Shown here piece by piece: positions 8,033 through 16,665 of a stretch of DNA of 64,000 nt. Position 1 is the first letter of the stretch; every line of letters starts with the position of its first letter. The position numbers and the translations under genes are program-made. The notes under the pieces were generated by a model. The model ran no database searches. It was not told the origin of the DNA and saw nothing but the letters and a program-made list of their open reading frames with translations. Origin of the DNA: Bacillus sp. SLBN-46 (lineage in GTDB: Bacteria > Bacillota > Bacilli > Bacillales > Cytobacillaceae). The DNA lies in assembly GCF_031453555.1 (NCBI RefSeq), contig NZ_JAVIZM010000001.1, positions 1,060,001 through 1,124,000 on the forward strand. The letters run 5' to 3'.

Positions 8033-9361
8033 TTAATTATGCTGTTGATCATACTGCTGTTGTGCCTCATTAATCGCGCCGGCCCATTGATCTAACAACT
8101 CTTCCACCGTCATGCTTCCGCTTAACACTGCTTGAATGCTAGGGTCCACGATGGTATACAGGATTCTGCTGTATTCCGGCAGATAGAAGGGAGGCTCATT
8201 AAGAATGGTCTCCGGGTCACTATAGACTTTCGCAGCTATTTGAATGTGAGGGGCAGTCTTTACCCACGCTTCATTTAGTACATCCGTATTCGTCGGGATT
8301 TGACCGACGTTTCGATTCCAATAGCTTTGGGCAAACTTGGAATTCATGAATTGAACAAACTTCCATGCCTCTTTCGGATGCTTGGTTTCTTTAAAAATAC
8401 TAATGCCAATAGCGTTTCCGGCTTCTGCTGCATATTGCCCTTTAACTGACTTTGGCAAAGGAACTGCCTGGAATTGATCTGGTGTAAATACTTCGCTATG
8501 CTCGGCATAAGAGCCTAAATTATGCTGCACCATTGCTGCAACACCTGTATCGAATCCAGCAAGCATCGCTTTATAATCATTGGTGATATCACTCTTAGGG
8601 GTGTAGTTTTGATACAAAGCTAAATATTTCTTTAAAAATTCTACATGCTTTGGATCGTTAATGGTACTTTTTCCATTAATGACGGAGGCTTCAATGCCCG
8701 AGTAGGCATACATCATTCGCTGCAACTGAAAAGACGCGCCTGCCCCTCCACGGATGGTAAAGCCATAGCGCTTTTTGGAAGGATCAGTTAATTTTTCAGC
8801 GGTACGAAAAAACTCATCCCACGTTTCAGGAACTTTCATATGTGCCTCTTTCAACCAATCGGATCGGACCCAGAGGATATCAAGGTTCTGTGTATAAGGA
8901 ATTCCATATAATTTTTGGTCGACTACGATTTGTTGATTAAACCGAATCGCATCTTTATTTATTTTTTCCTTTTCACTCCAGTTAGCAAAATAGGAATCGA
9001 GGGGCAGTAGCGCATGTCGAGAGGAATACTCCGGAAGCCAGCTGGTATAGACACTACCAATATCTGGTGTATCTTCTGCTGCAATCGCTGCATCGAACGT
9101 TGCTTTTGCTGAGTCTTTCGGTAAGCCTACATATTTTATATCAATGGTTGGATTCTCTTTTTCAAATTTGTCTATTAGTTCTTTCCAAATGGGCGTACGC
9201 TGTGGCCCTGAATTGTCATCCCAAAAAGTGAGATGGACGATTTGCTCTGTTTTTTGACTGGATTTCTGTGTTGATTGATCCTTTCCGTGACACCCGGTTA
9301 GTGCCAATGAAGCAGCCATGGTCATGGCAAGCATGGAGGTCGTTACTTTCTTCCTTAGCAT
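8033..9361 (-). CDS. Sugar ABC transporter substrate-binding lipoprotein (copy 1)
   Basis: This 442-residue family 1 solute-binding lipoprotein has the lipobox LTGC, Cys24 lipidated. It is clearly paralogous to the lipoprotein at 13310: they share the N-terminal KKVTTS, WDDNSGP/WDENAGP, YGFTIRGGAGASF and PPFYLPEY/PPFYLPDY. It is the most distal gene of the leftward pectin arm, with its own AAGGAG site. The paralogy suggests that both feed the one permease pair at 14687-16472, perhaps with different oligosaccharides. Ligand is inferred from context as a pectin-derived oligogalacturonide or rhamnogalacturonide; this cannot be read from sequence. Confidence 0.88.
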   Translation of the reverse strand: MLRKKVTTSMLAMTMAASLALTGCHGKDQSTQKSSQKTEQIVHLTFWDDNSGPQRTPIWKELIDKFEKENPTIDIKYVGLPKDSAKATFDAAIAAEDTPDIGSVYTSWLPEYSSRHALLPLDSYFANWSEKEKINKDAIRFNQQIVVDQKLYGIPYTQNLDILWVRSDWLKEAHMKVPETWDEFFRTAEKLTDPSKKRYGFTIRGGAGASFQLQRMMYAYSGIEASVINGKSTINDPKHVEFLKKYLALYQNYTPKSDITNDYKAMLAGFDTGVAAMVQHNLGSYAEHSEVFTPDQFQAVPLPKSVKGQYAAEAGNAIGISIFKETKHPKEAWKFVQFMNSKFAQSYWNRNVGQIPTNTDVLNEAWVKTAPHIQIAAKVYSDPETILNEPPFYLPEYSRILYTIVDPSIQAVLSGSMTVEELLDQWAGAINEAQQQYDQQHN

Positions 9362-9479
9362 TCTTAATTCTCCTTATTGATGCCTTAAAGTAATTCTTTC
9401 CATACCATGACGTATTTTCAAGAAAAAGTCAAAGCAAAATTTCCATTGTAAAATAGAAATCTTTTGTTAAAGGGAATGG

Positions 9480-9501
9480 TTGACTTCCGCTCCAATCAAC
9501 A
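9480..9501. repeat. Collapsed remnant of the 130-bp repeat
   Basis: TTGACTTCCGCTCCAATCAACA joins the two outer ends of the repeat at 6819-6948 and lacks the interior. This is what deletion between its two direct TTCCGCTCCA copies would leave. Confidence 0.6.
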
Positions 9502-9513
9502 ATGGACTCTATA

Positions 9514-9561
9514 CAAAGAAAAACATACGACAAGTCTTTTGCACGACTCATTGTATGTTTT
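9514..9561 (-). terminator. Terminator after the Gfo/Idh/MocA gene
   Basis: On the reverse strand AAAACATAC (9561-9553) pairs with GTATGTTTT (9528-9520), with an inner GAGTC/GACTT helix, followed by a T-rich stretch. It may separate the downstream lipoprotein gene (copy 1) from the rest of the operon. Confidence 0.75.
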
Positions 9562-9568
9562 CCGAAAA

Positions 9569-10870
9569 TTATTTAGTTACTTGATAGTCTGGGTGAAAAA
9601 GGAGTTCTTTGATGTTTATTGGTTTCTTTTCTTGTACTGACCGCCATACGCCTTCGCCGACTGCGATAGAGTAGGCACCGGCTTCAGAACCTGCTAAAAT
9701 TTGATAGTCCCGGGCGGGGTCAGACCCGAGGAACAGGTCCTCTAGTAAAATCGGATCGCCGCCGCCATGTCCGCCAGGGGTTTTGACCAGTTCAATCGTT
9801 TCTTTTCCGCCAAAAAGAGGGTAGTATTCGATGGTTTGTTCCGGATATTCAAATGGAATACGTGACGGTTCATGGTATTCCGTCGTTTCAATTCTTCCTT
9901 TTGTACCATTAATCGCTAACCGGTACCCTTCATAAGGTGCAGAGAAATTAATCGAATAACTGAGCAAGCTGCCACCGTCATATTTCACGGTTGCTACATA
10001 CGTATCTTCAATAGAAATCTCCTCATCAAAAATACATGCATCAGGCCGATAATTCGAATAAGGAACGTCTTTTTCATACACGCCTGCTAAAAGATGGTCG
10101 TCTCTTACCGATGAGGAACCGCTTCTAGGGTTCCAGCGTCTGAAATAACTGCAGTCATTTCGAACGTCGCAGGTTCCACAGAAACGCCCCGATTCCTTTC
10201 GTGGATTCAATTCCCCGTTTGGCCCATAGTAATTTAAGTTTCCGTAAGCGAATACTTCTTCAGGCTTTTGGTCCAGCCACCAGTTAACAAGATCAAAATG
10301 ATGAGTAGATTTATGAATCGATAATCCACCAGATTTTTCTCGATCACGGTTCCAGCGTTTAAAGTAGCTCGATCCATGGAAAGTATCAATATACCAATTT
10401 AAATCAACCGATGTCACTCGGCCAATTTTCCCTTCGAGGATCATCTCTTTAATTTTTCGATGGAACGGGCTGTAGCGATAGTTAAAAGTAACCGTGACGT
10501 TCCCTTTGCTTTCTGCCTCGGCTTGTATGACCTTATAGGCATCCTCAGCGTTTGTCACCATCGGCTTTTCGGTGATGACATTTACGTGTTTATGTAAAGC
10601 TCTTAAAATATAATCTACGTGGGTATCATCTCTACCAGCGACAATGACATAATCCGGCTGTGTTTCATCAATCATTTTCTCGAATTGTTCGGGAGAATAG
10701 GTGGGAACTTGTGCCAGCCTTGGATATTGGTCTTTGCAAATCGTAAATCTTAGTGAGTCAGAATCGAGCAGACCCACAATCTCATGTTTCTGTGAAAATT
10801 CATTTAATAGTGGTTTGATAAACATTTGTAATGCCCGATTGCTCACGCCGCAGATGACATATTTCTTCAT
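9569..10870 (-). CDS. Gfo/Idh/MocA family oxidoreductase
   Basis: This 433-residue NAD(P)-dependent sugar dehydrogenase-type protein has an N-terminal Rossmann domain (ICGVSNRAL start, PDYVIVAGRDDTHVDYI) and the family EKP motif (VITEKPMV). The C-terminal alpha/beta domain begins near YRYSPFHRKI. A Cys-rich insert FCGTCDVRNDC (Cys-X2-Cys-X5-Cys, near residue 230) is unusual and could bind metal. It has a good GGGAGG site and follows manA in the leftward pectin operon. Likely substrates are a keto or deoxy sugar, uronate or inositol, but the specific reaction is not recognisable. Context suggests a side-chain sugar of pectin. Confidence 0.85.
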   Translation of the reverse strand: MKKYVICGVSNRALQMFIKPLLNEFSQKHEIVGLLDSDSLRFTICKDQYPRLAQVPTYSPEQFEKMIDETQPDYVIVAGRDDTHVDYILRALHKHVNVITEKPMVTNAEDAYKVIQAEAESKGNVTVTFNYRYSPFHRKIKEMILEGKIGRVTSVDLNWYIDTFHGSSYFKRWNRDREKSGGLSIHKSTHHFDLVNWWLDQKPEEVFAYGNLNYYGPNGELNPRKESGRFCGTCDVRNDCSYFRRWNPRSGSSSVRDDHLLAGVYEKDVPYSNYRPDACIFDEEISIEDTYVATVKYDGGSLLSYSINFSAPYEGYRLAINGTKGRIETTEYHEPSRIPFEYPEQTIEYYPLFGGKETIELVKTPGGHGGGDPILLEDLFLGSDPARDYQILAGSEAGAYSIAVGEGVWRSVQEKKPINIKELLFHPDYQVTK

Positions 10871-10903
10871 ATTAAAAGCCTCCCATGTAAGGTGATTGAA
10901 AAA

Positions 10904-12025
10904 TTATAAGACCTCAGGCCCAAAGAACCGTAATGCTTTCACTGTTTTATCACCCATTTTTACAATTGAAAAATGGGACACATTAGCCGGAATGAACAGC
11001 TGATCTCCTTGTTTAACTGGCTGAACTTCTTCACCTGTAACAATGGTGGCCTCTCCAGAAAGAATGTACAGTCCGGAAAATACGCCGTCTCCTTGAATGT
11101 CCACCTTATTCTGAACCTCGACCTGGGTCATTCTGAAATAAGGTGTCCGTTTGTATCCGATTAGTTCGATTTCCCGATGACCTTCTGATTCCGCCAAAAC
11201 AACGGGAGCAACCTGCCAATTCTCCAATGTTTCATCCCGTGAAAACGTCTCGTACCTAAAAATATCAAACATTTTTTCAAAGCCTAAACCTTGATGGATT
11301 AAAAAATCATCGATTTGTAATCCAGAAGGGGAAACCTTTTCTAAACGAATGGTATAATCGGATGGCTCCTGAATTTCAATTAATAAGCAGCCGGAGCCAA
11401 TAGCATGGGGGATGCCCGCTTCTATTAAAAAGGTATCACCAGGCTGGACTTCGTATTTGTGCAGACAATTGAGCATGCCTTGGATATCTTGTTCATCAAA
11501 CAAAGCTTTCCACTGTTCTCTCGTTACACCGGGCTTAAACCCAACATGCACGTAGGGAGCCTCGCCGTCGATTTCTCTGCCGCCAATGAAGTGCCAGCAT
11601 TCTGTTTTTCCATACATAGAGTTGAATAATTTTTTAGCTTTCTCCCTGTCAGGATGAGCCTGCATGATTAATCGCTCTGCTGTATCAATTAACTTCACTA
11701 ATACGCCGGTCTCATTGCCGAATGTCTCCACTTGTTTTTTACCAAGGAATGCTTCCGGATTTTTCTCGATGAGTTCCTTTAAGCTCATATCGACACCGGG
11801 AACATCTAGCTTGCTTAATCCCTCGTCCTTAACGTGTTCACGGTCTGCGTTTCGAGTCGTAGAAATGATGCTCATCATCCATTCTTCCGGATAATGGCTA
11901 TCCTTCGGGTCAGGGTTTCCATATAATTCATCGATGAGTTTTCCACCTAAGTAAGTCCGCCAAGACCTTGTAGGTTCTAACTTAATTGGCGCTGTTCCGT
12001 CTAGCTTTACCGTACGAACATTCAT
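10904..12025 (-). CDS. manA: Mannose-6-phosphate isomerase, class I
   Basis: This 373-residue cupin-type isomerase would interconvert mannose-6-phosphate and fructose-6-phosphate. The zinc-site signature is seen in VKLIDTAERLIMQAHPD, and the second cupin strand in GDTFLIEAGIPHAIGSGCLLIEIQEPSDYTIR. The C-terminal cupin ends with GDQLFIPANVSHFSI. Start 12025 is set by AAGGAGGTT; a longer reading from 12094 would cross the terminator hairpin at 12055. At this length it is nearer the long Bacillus forms than the usual 315-residue ManA/GmuF forms. Its place in a pectin operon is odd, since mannose is not a main pectin sugar; it may act on another sugar phosphate. Confidence 0.82.
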   Translation of the reverse strand: MNVRTVKLDGTAPIKLEPTRSWRTYLGGKLIDELYGNPDPKDSHYPEEWMMSIISTTRNADREHVKDEGLSKLDVPGVDMSLKELIEKNPEAFLGKKQVETFGNETGVLVKLIDTAERLIMQAHPDREKAKKLFNSMYGKTECWHFIGGREIDGEAPYVHVGFKPGVTREQWKALFDEQDIQGMLNCLHKYEVQPGDTFLIEAGIPHAIGSGCLLIEIQEPSDYTIRLEKVSPSGLQIDDFLIHQGLGFEKMFDIFRYETFSRDETLENWQVAPVVLAESEGHREIELIGYKRTPYFRMTQVEVQNKVDIQGDGVFSGLYILSGEATIVTGEEVQPVKQGDQLFIPANVSHFSIVKMGDKTVKALRFFGPEVL

Positions 12026-12054
12026 CGGTAAGAACCTCCTTATAAAAATAAGAT

Positions 12055-12083
12055 AGAAAGCTTCCATTTCACTGGAAGCTCTC
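12055..12083 (-). terminator. Hairpin between the GH105 gene and manA
   Basis: AGCTTCCA (12059-12066) pairs with TGGAAGCT (12073-12080). On the reverse strand it is followed by a T-rich segment, so it may terminate or attenuate transcription after the GH105 gene. Confidence 0.6.
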
Positions 12084-12110
12084 AAACGAATCATTTTGCT
12101 ATATTAAAAA

Positions 12111-13227
12111 CTATTGCTGGCTTTTATTCAGATCATATAGAGCCATACTAGCTAGGATAAAGGCACCCATCCCGTGAAGGTCGTTTTCTGAAGTTGGGCG
12201 TGATACGTAGTAATCGTAAGTGCCGGCGCTTGTACCGATGACAATCCCTTTTAAGGTAAAAGAATGATCATCCGTATCTACCATATGCTGCAATAATCCT
12301 GCATAGGTTTTATTAGCTACTTCACGATACGAATCATCGACAATACCATGCTTAACCGCTTTCGCAATAAAATATAAGAAGAGGGAAGAGCAAGACGATT
12401 CCAACCAATTGTCTGGTCGATCGCCCTTATTAATCACGTTTATACCAGAGACCGGATTCCTTATTCTGTTGCGCTACCACGGCTGGGATAAAGTTTTGAA
12501 GAGAAGTTATGAGGTCCTCTTGACCACGTTTTTTGTCACCTAAGATCTCTAACAAATCAATCAATGCCGTACCGTACCAGCCAACCGAACGTCCCCAGAA
12601 GTCCGGGGAGCAGCCTGTTTCGGAATCCGCCCATGGCTGTACTTTTTTCTCATCCCAAGCGTGGAACAGTAAACCAGTTTTAGGGTCTGTCATATGCTTT
12701 CTCATAAGTTTTTCTTGGAGCAGAACATGCTGAACCAGTTCTTCCTCATGAAAATGCTCGCTGTACAGAAGCATGAATGGTCCACCCATAAAAAGGCCGT
12801 CTAACCACATTTGATAAGGGTATTTTTCTTTATGCCAGAAACCATTTTCAGATGTTCTGTTAATTGTATCTAATGCACTTCTTAATCGCTTAGCAGCAAT
12901 CATATATTTTGGATGCTTCGTTTTTTCATAAAGAGGGAAGAGGAGAATCCCTGCCATCGTTGAGTCCAGCTCATCGCGGGCAAAGCATACATTGCCTTCT
13001 TCATCTACTAAGCTATCAATATAGGCTTTGATGTATTCAAAGTACTCGTCTTTGCCTGTTGCTTCCCATACGCGCAACATTCCATATAAAAATACCCCTT
13101 GGTGATAATGAAAGGAATTAACTGGAGGTAAGTCCTCTGCACGGAATTTGTTCATTAGGGCTTGGCAGGCTTTTTCGGCCATGGCTAATGGTGTTTCAAT
13201 TCCAATTTGTTCTGATGTGATTCCCAT
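12111..13227 (-). pseudogene. GH105 unsaturated rhamnogalacturonyl hydrolase (YesR/YteR-like), frameshifted
   Basis: Two adjacent reading frames together encode one GH105 protein. The first part (13227-12430) ends right after GLWYKRD; the second (from 12437) resumes with INKGDRPDNWLESSCS, the normal continuation of YteR-like enzymes. Removing one base (G at 12438 on the plus strand) restores a single reading of about 371 residues. Catalytic-region motifs are present: MWLDGLFMGGPF with the general-acid Asp, and FWGRSVGWYG. Intact GH105 enzymes cleave the terminal unsaturated uronic acid from pectin oligosaccharides in the cytoplasm. The shift may be a real lesion or a base-calling error; the rest of the protein shows no decay. 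Confidence 0.88.
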
Positions 13228-13269
13228 TGTTCAGTCTCCTTTTTTAAAAAATTTCTCCCACGTGCATGG

Positions 13270-13309
13270 ACAAACTGGGTGTTAATTGAATCAACACCCA
13301 GAAGTTTGT
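13270..13309 (-). other. Intercistronic hairpin after the binding-protein gene
   Basis: CTGGGTGTT (13275-13283) pairs with AACACCCAG (13293-13301), and the helix extends outward with CAAAC/GTTTG beyond a two-base bulge. It starts at the stop codon of the copy 2 lipoprotein. Such hairpins often protect the abundant binding-protein message from decay; weak termination is also possible. Confidence 0.6.
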
Positions 13310-14653
13310 TTACTTTTTAAATGTTTCGTCGTATTTCTTTTTAGATTCTTCGATGGCTTTTGCCCATTGATCTAAGAATTCTTTTGCTGTCATTTTTCCA
13401 CTCATGACTGCTTGGACACCAGGGTCTACGACACCGTCAAGGATGGCGCGGTAATCTGGTAAATAGAATGGAGGCATATAAATCTTTGTATCTTTATTGT
13501 TATAGACGTCAAATGCTACCTTGATATGCTGTGCGTTTTGTACCCATTCATCATCTAATACATCTTTATTTGTTGGAATCTGACCTGTTTTTTCATTCCA
13601 GTAGCTTTGTGCTTCTTCTGAGTTAATAAATTCGATAAATTTCCAAGCTTCATCTGCATGTTTGGTTGATTTGAAGATACCTAGGTTAACTGCGTTTCCA
13701 CCTTCAGCCACATATTTACCATCTTCTGTTGTTGGTAGTGGAATTAACTTGAAGGAGCCTGCAGGTAACGCCTTACTGTGCTCACCAAAAGAACCAGGGT
13801 TGTGGTGTACCATTGCGACAACACCCGTATCAAAGCCTGCAATCATTTCTTTATAACCATTAGTGATATCACTCTTTGGCGTTAATTTGTTGTAGTAAGA
13901 GAAATACTTTTCTACAAACTCTACATGTTTAGGATCATTGATGTTTGTTTTTCCATTTTTATCAAAGAAGTCTAAACCACTATAAGCAAACATCGCTCTT
14001 TGAATCGTGAAGGAAGCACCTGCTCCGCCGCGGATTGTAAAACCATAACGGTTTTTGTCTTTATCTCTCATTTTTTCGATCACATTGAAGAATTCATCCC
14101 ATGTTTTCGGCTCTTGGATGCCTGCTTCTTGGAACCAGTCTGTACGGATCCATAAAGCATCTAAGTTTTGCGCATAAGGAATACCGTAAAGCTTGCCATC
14201 TTGAGTGATTTTCTTGTTTACATCCGTTGCACCTTTGTTAATTTTCGTGCTGATATCAGACTTCTTGAAATACGAGTCAAGTGGAAGTAAGGCTTTACGA
14301 ATTGAGAATTCAGGAAGCCAAGTGGTCTGCATAGAACCTACGTCTGGCATATCATCCGCTGCGATGGCAGCATCATATTTTGATTTGGCGGAAGCGTTTG
14401 GAATACCGACATACTCAACATCAATATTGGGGTATTTTTCTTCAAATCGTTTAATCACTTCTTCCCAAACAGGTGTACGAGCTGGGCCTGCGTTTTCATC
14501 CCAAAACTGAAGGGTAACAGGTTCATCTGATTTCGTTGCTGCTTTTTTTGTTGTGGAGGATGCTTTTTCTTCTGCACCACCACAGCCCGTTAGTAACATA
14601 CCAGTTGCCATTGTTAATACGAGAACAGAGGTTGTAACTTTTTTCTTAAACAT
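13310..14653 (-). CDS. Sugar ABC transporter substrate-binding lipoprotein (copy 2), YesO-like
   Basis: This 447-residue family 1 binding lipoprotein has the lipobox LTGC with Cys24, followed by a Ser/Thr/Lys-rich linker and the SBP fold starting VTLQFWDENAGP. It lies directly downstream of the two permease genes in the order of the B. subtilis yesOPQ / yteP-ytcPQ systems, which import rhamnogalacturonan and related oligosaccharides. GGGAGG precedes the start. It is the primary binding protein by position; the paralogue at 8033 lies four genes further on. Ligand specificity is inferred from neighbours. Confidence 0.9.
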   Translation of the reverse strand: MFKKKVTTSVLVLTMATGMLLTGCGGAEEKASSTTKKAATKSDEPVTLQFWDENAGPARTPVWEEVIKRFEEKYPNIDVEYVGIPNASAKSKYDAAIAADDMPDVGSMQTTWLPEFSIRKALLPLDSYFKKSDISTKINKGATDVNKKITQDGKLYGIPYAQNLDALWIRTDWFQEAGIQEPKTWDEFFNVIEKMRDKDKNRYGFTIRGGAGASFTIQRAMFAYSGLDFFDKNGKTNINDPKHVEFVEKYFSYYNKLTPKSDITNGYKEMIAGFDTGVVAMVHHNPGSFGEHSKALPAGSFKLIPLPTTEDGKYVAEGGNAVNLGIFKSTKHADEAWKFIEFINSEEAQSYWNEKTGQIPTNKDVLDDEWVQNAQHIKVAFDVYNNKDTKIYMPPFYLPDYRAILDGVVDPGVQAVMSGKMTAKEFLDQWAKAIEESKKKYDETFKK

Positions 14654-14686
14654 GATATTGCCTCCCTTAATATTTTTATATTTTTA

Positions 14687-15523
14687 TTAACCTTTGACAG
14701 CTCCACCCATACCGTTGACTAGGTGTTTCTGTGCGTAGGCAAAAAGAATAACTGCAGGGACTAGAGCGATAATACTTCCGGCTGCCAATGCACCATAGTT
14801 GATACTAAATTCACCCATCATGGAACTTAAACCAACTGGAAGAGTGAATTTGGATTGTCGATTGGTCAGCATCAAAGCGATTAAAAATTCATTCCACGTA
14901 TAAATGAAGGTAAATACTCCTGTTGCTACAATACCTGGCATTAATAGAGGAAAGACAACGTGTCTTAGGGACTGCAATTTTGTACAACCATCCATCATGG
15001 CGGCTTCCTCTAATTCTTTTGGCACATTGGAGATAAATCCACTCATCAGGATCGTTGTAAATGGAATCTCAACGGCTGTATACGTGATGATTAATGAAAG
15101 TGGGTTACTAATTAATCCTAGGGTTTTGAAAATGATGAACAATGGAATGATCATCATGGCCCTTGGGATGAATTGTGTACATAACAGCATGAGCATGAAG
15201 CTTCGTTTGCCTTTGAACTGGTATCTGCTCAATGCATAACCAGAAAGGGTGGAACAAATGAGTACAGCGATGACGGTAAAAACACCAACTAGTAAACTAT
15301 TTTTAAAGAAGGTCGCAAAACCAACACTGCTCCAGGCCATGACAAAGTTATCAACCGTTGGGCTGACCGGCAGATATTGTAGCGGTCGTTTGACAATGTC
15401 GCCTTCAGGTTTAAACGCGGTATTGAGTGTCCAGTAAATAGGGAAGATCGTAAAACTCAGCATCATGATTAAAGGAAGATATAGAGTTAAGAGTTTGTCG
15501 ACTTTTTTATTTTTTGTAAACAT
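14687..15523 (-). CDS. Carbohydrate ABC transporter permease (MalG family), YesQ-like
   Basis: This 278-residue permease has about six membrane helices. The ATPase-docking EAA loop reads ELEEAAMMDGCTKLQSLRHV, and the ending LVNGMGGAVKG is typical of MalG-type subunits. Start 15523 (MFTKNKK) is chosen because AAAGGAGTGA lies just before it; an ATG at 15544 would overlap the partner gene and lacks a good site. It pairs with the MalF-type permease at 15531. No ATPase gene is nearby; in Bacillus, MsmX commonly energises several such importers. Confidence 0.9.
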   Translation of the reverse strand: MFTKNKKVDKLLTLYLPLIMMLSFTIFPIYWTLNTAFKPEGDIVKRPLQYLPVSPTVDNFVMAWSSVGFATFFKNSLLVGVFTVIAVLICSTLSGYALSRYQFKGKRSFMLMLLCTQFIPRAMMIIPLFIIFKTLGLISNPLSLIITYTAVEIPFTTILMSGFISNVPKELEEAAMMDGCTKLQSLRHVVFPLLMPGIVATGVFTFIYTWNEFLIALMLTNRQSKFTLPVGLSSMMGEFSINYGALAAGSIIALVPAVILFAYAQKHLVNGMGGAVKG

Positions 15524-15530
15524 GCTAGAA

Positions 15531-16472
15531 TCACTCCTTTTCATAACGGGATAGTTTCAAGTAAAGGATGGCGAAAATCAGTAGAATAGCAAATGAAACC
15601 ACCGTTAAGGCCGAACCATATCCGAAATTACTTCCATGAACAGCTAAATCAGCAATATACATGGTTAGGGTGGTGGTTGAATGGGCGGGACCGCCACCTG
15701 TTAAGTTGAATAGGAGATCCACGTTATTAAATTCCCAAACCACACGGAGTAAGGTAGTTAACACAATCGTATTTTTCAATTGCGGCAGCGTCACATAGAT
15801 AAATGATTTCCATCTGCTGGCGCCATCTACCCGCGCTGCTTCGTACAATTCAGTCGGTATACTTTGTAAGGAAGCTAGTAGGGTAATCGCAAAAAACGGA
15901 ATCCCTCTCCATAGCTCTGCAATAATAACGGAGGTGAAAGCTGTTGATGTACCCGCTAAGAATGCCTGTGGTTCATCGATGATTCCTAATTTCATTAGTA
16001 AGTCATTCAGTACGCCCATGTGTTCGTTGAACATTAAGGACCACATTGTTGATGCAAGTACCCCTGAAATGGCCCAAGGGATAAAAGCAACAGCACGTAC
16101 GACGCCTCTGAATTTAAATGTTTGATTCAAGAGTAAGGCTAAGATCATACCGAAAATTAATTGAAGGCCTACCTCTGAAACCACCCATTTCAAACTATTA
16201 ACTAAGCTAGGAATGAACATCTCATCTTTTGTAAAGATGTTAACGAAGTTTTCAAAGCCGGCAAAACCGTTATAGTAGGGAGCTGACACATCATAGTTTT
16301 GAACGCTGTAATAGAATACAGTCGCGATTGGATAAAATAGAAAAGCTAAGATAATTAGAAAAGATGGTAGGATAAAAAGATAGGGAATCCATTTGTCTTT
16401 TTTAACATTCCTTTTGTTCACCACCCTTTTACTCTTAACAGCAGTCTCGGTAGCACTTTGTGATGCATTCAT
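15531..16472 (-). CDS. Carbohydrate ABC transporter permease (MalF family), YesP-like
   Basis: This 313-residue permease has a basic, Lys/Arg-rich cytoplasmic N-terminus (about 35 residues) and then six membrane helices. Its EAA loop is PTELYEAARVDGASRWKSFI. It is the first gene of the leftward pectin operon. GAGGAGG precedes the ATG. The promoter region upstream carries a cre site and the 21-bp phased repeats described separately, so it should be induced by the neighbouring two-component system and repressed by CcpA on good carbon sources. Confidence 0.92.
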   Translation of the reverse strand: MNASQSATETAVKSKRVVNKRNVKKDKWIPYLFILPSFLIILAFLFYPIATVFYYSVQNYDVSAPYYNGFAGFENFVNIFTKDEMFIPSLVNSLKWVVSEVGLQLIFGMILALLLNQTFKFRGVVRAVAFIPWAISGVLASTMWSLMFNEHMGVLNDLLMKLGIIDEPQAFLAGTSTAFTSVIIAELWRGIPFFAITLLASLQSIPTELYEAARVDGASRWKSFIYVTLPQLKNTIVLTTLLRVVWEFNNVDLLFNLTGGGPAHSTTTLTMYIADLAVHGSNFGYGSALTVVSFAILLIFAILYLKLSRYEKE

Positions 16473-16497
16473 CTAGTTTCCTCCTCTCTTGTTTCTC

Positions 16498-16526
16498 ATA
16501 ATAAATGAAAACGGTTTCTTGTATAA
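16498..16526 (-). promoter_or_regulatory. Candidate promoter of the pectin transport operon
   Basis: On the reverse strand a weak -35 TTATAC (16526-16521) lies 17 bp from TATTAT (16503-16498). The cre site fills the spacer, and the phased repeats abut the -35. A poor -35 next to activator sites fits an activated promoter. Confidence 0.5.
16506..16519. promoter_or_regulatory. cre site (CcpA operator)
   Basis: TGAAAACGGTTTCT matches the cre consensus TGWAANCGNTNWCA at all but the last defined position. It falls between the -10 and -35 of the leftward promoter, a position expected to give catabolite repression. Confidence 0.75.
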
Positions 16527-16533
16527 TTAAAGA

Positions 16534-16563
16534 TTTTAAGATGATTTATTAAAATTTTAAGAT
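16534..16563. promoter_or_regulatory. 21-bp phased direct repeat TTTTAAGAT (site A)
   Basis: TTTTAAGAT occurs at 16534-16542 and again at 16555-16563, exactly 21 bp apart, so both lie on the same face of the helix. The same pair occurs at 20077-20106 before the eda operon. This is the arrangement expected for an AraC-family regulator with two helix-turn-helix motifs per subunit, and such a protein is encoded at 18464. Confidence 0.65.
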
Positions 16564-16665
16564 ATTTGCATAAACTTACTTGTTTACCGTTCGGAAAAAT
16601 TGGTTTATTGTTTTATGTAGGGAATCGAAATATCATACATACTTTGCTAACGGGGAGATCCTGCG

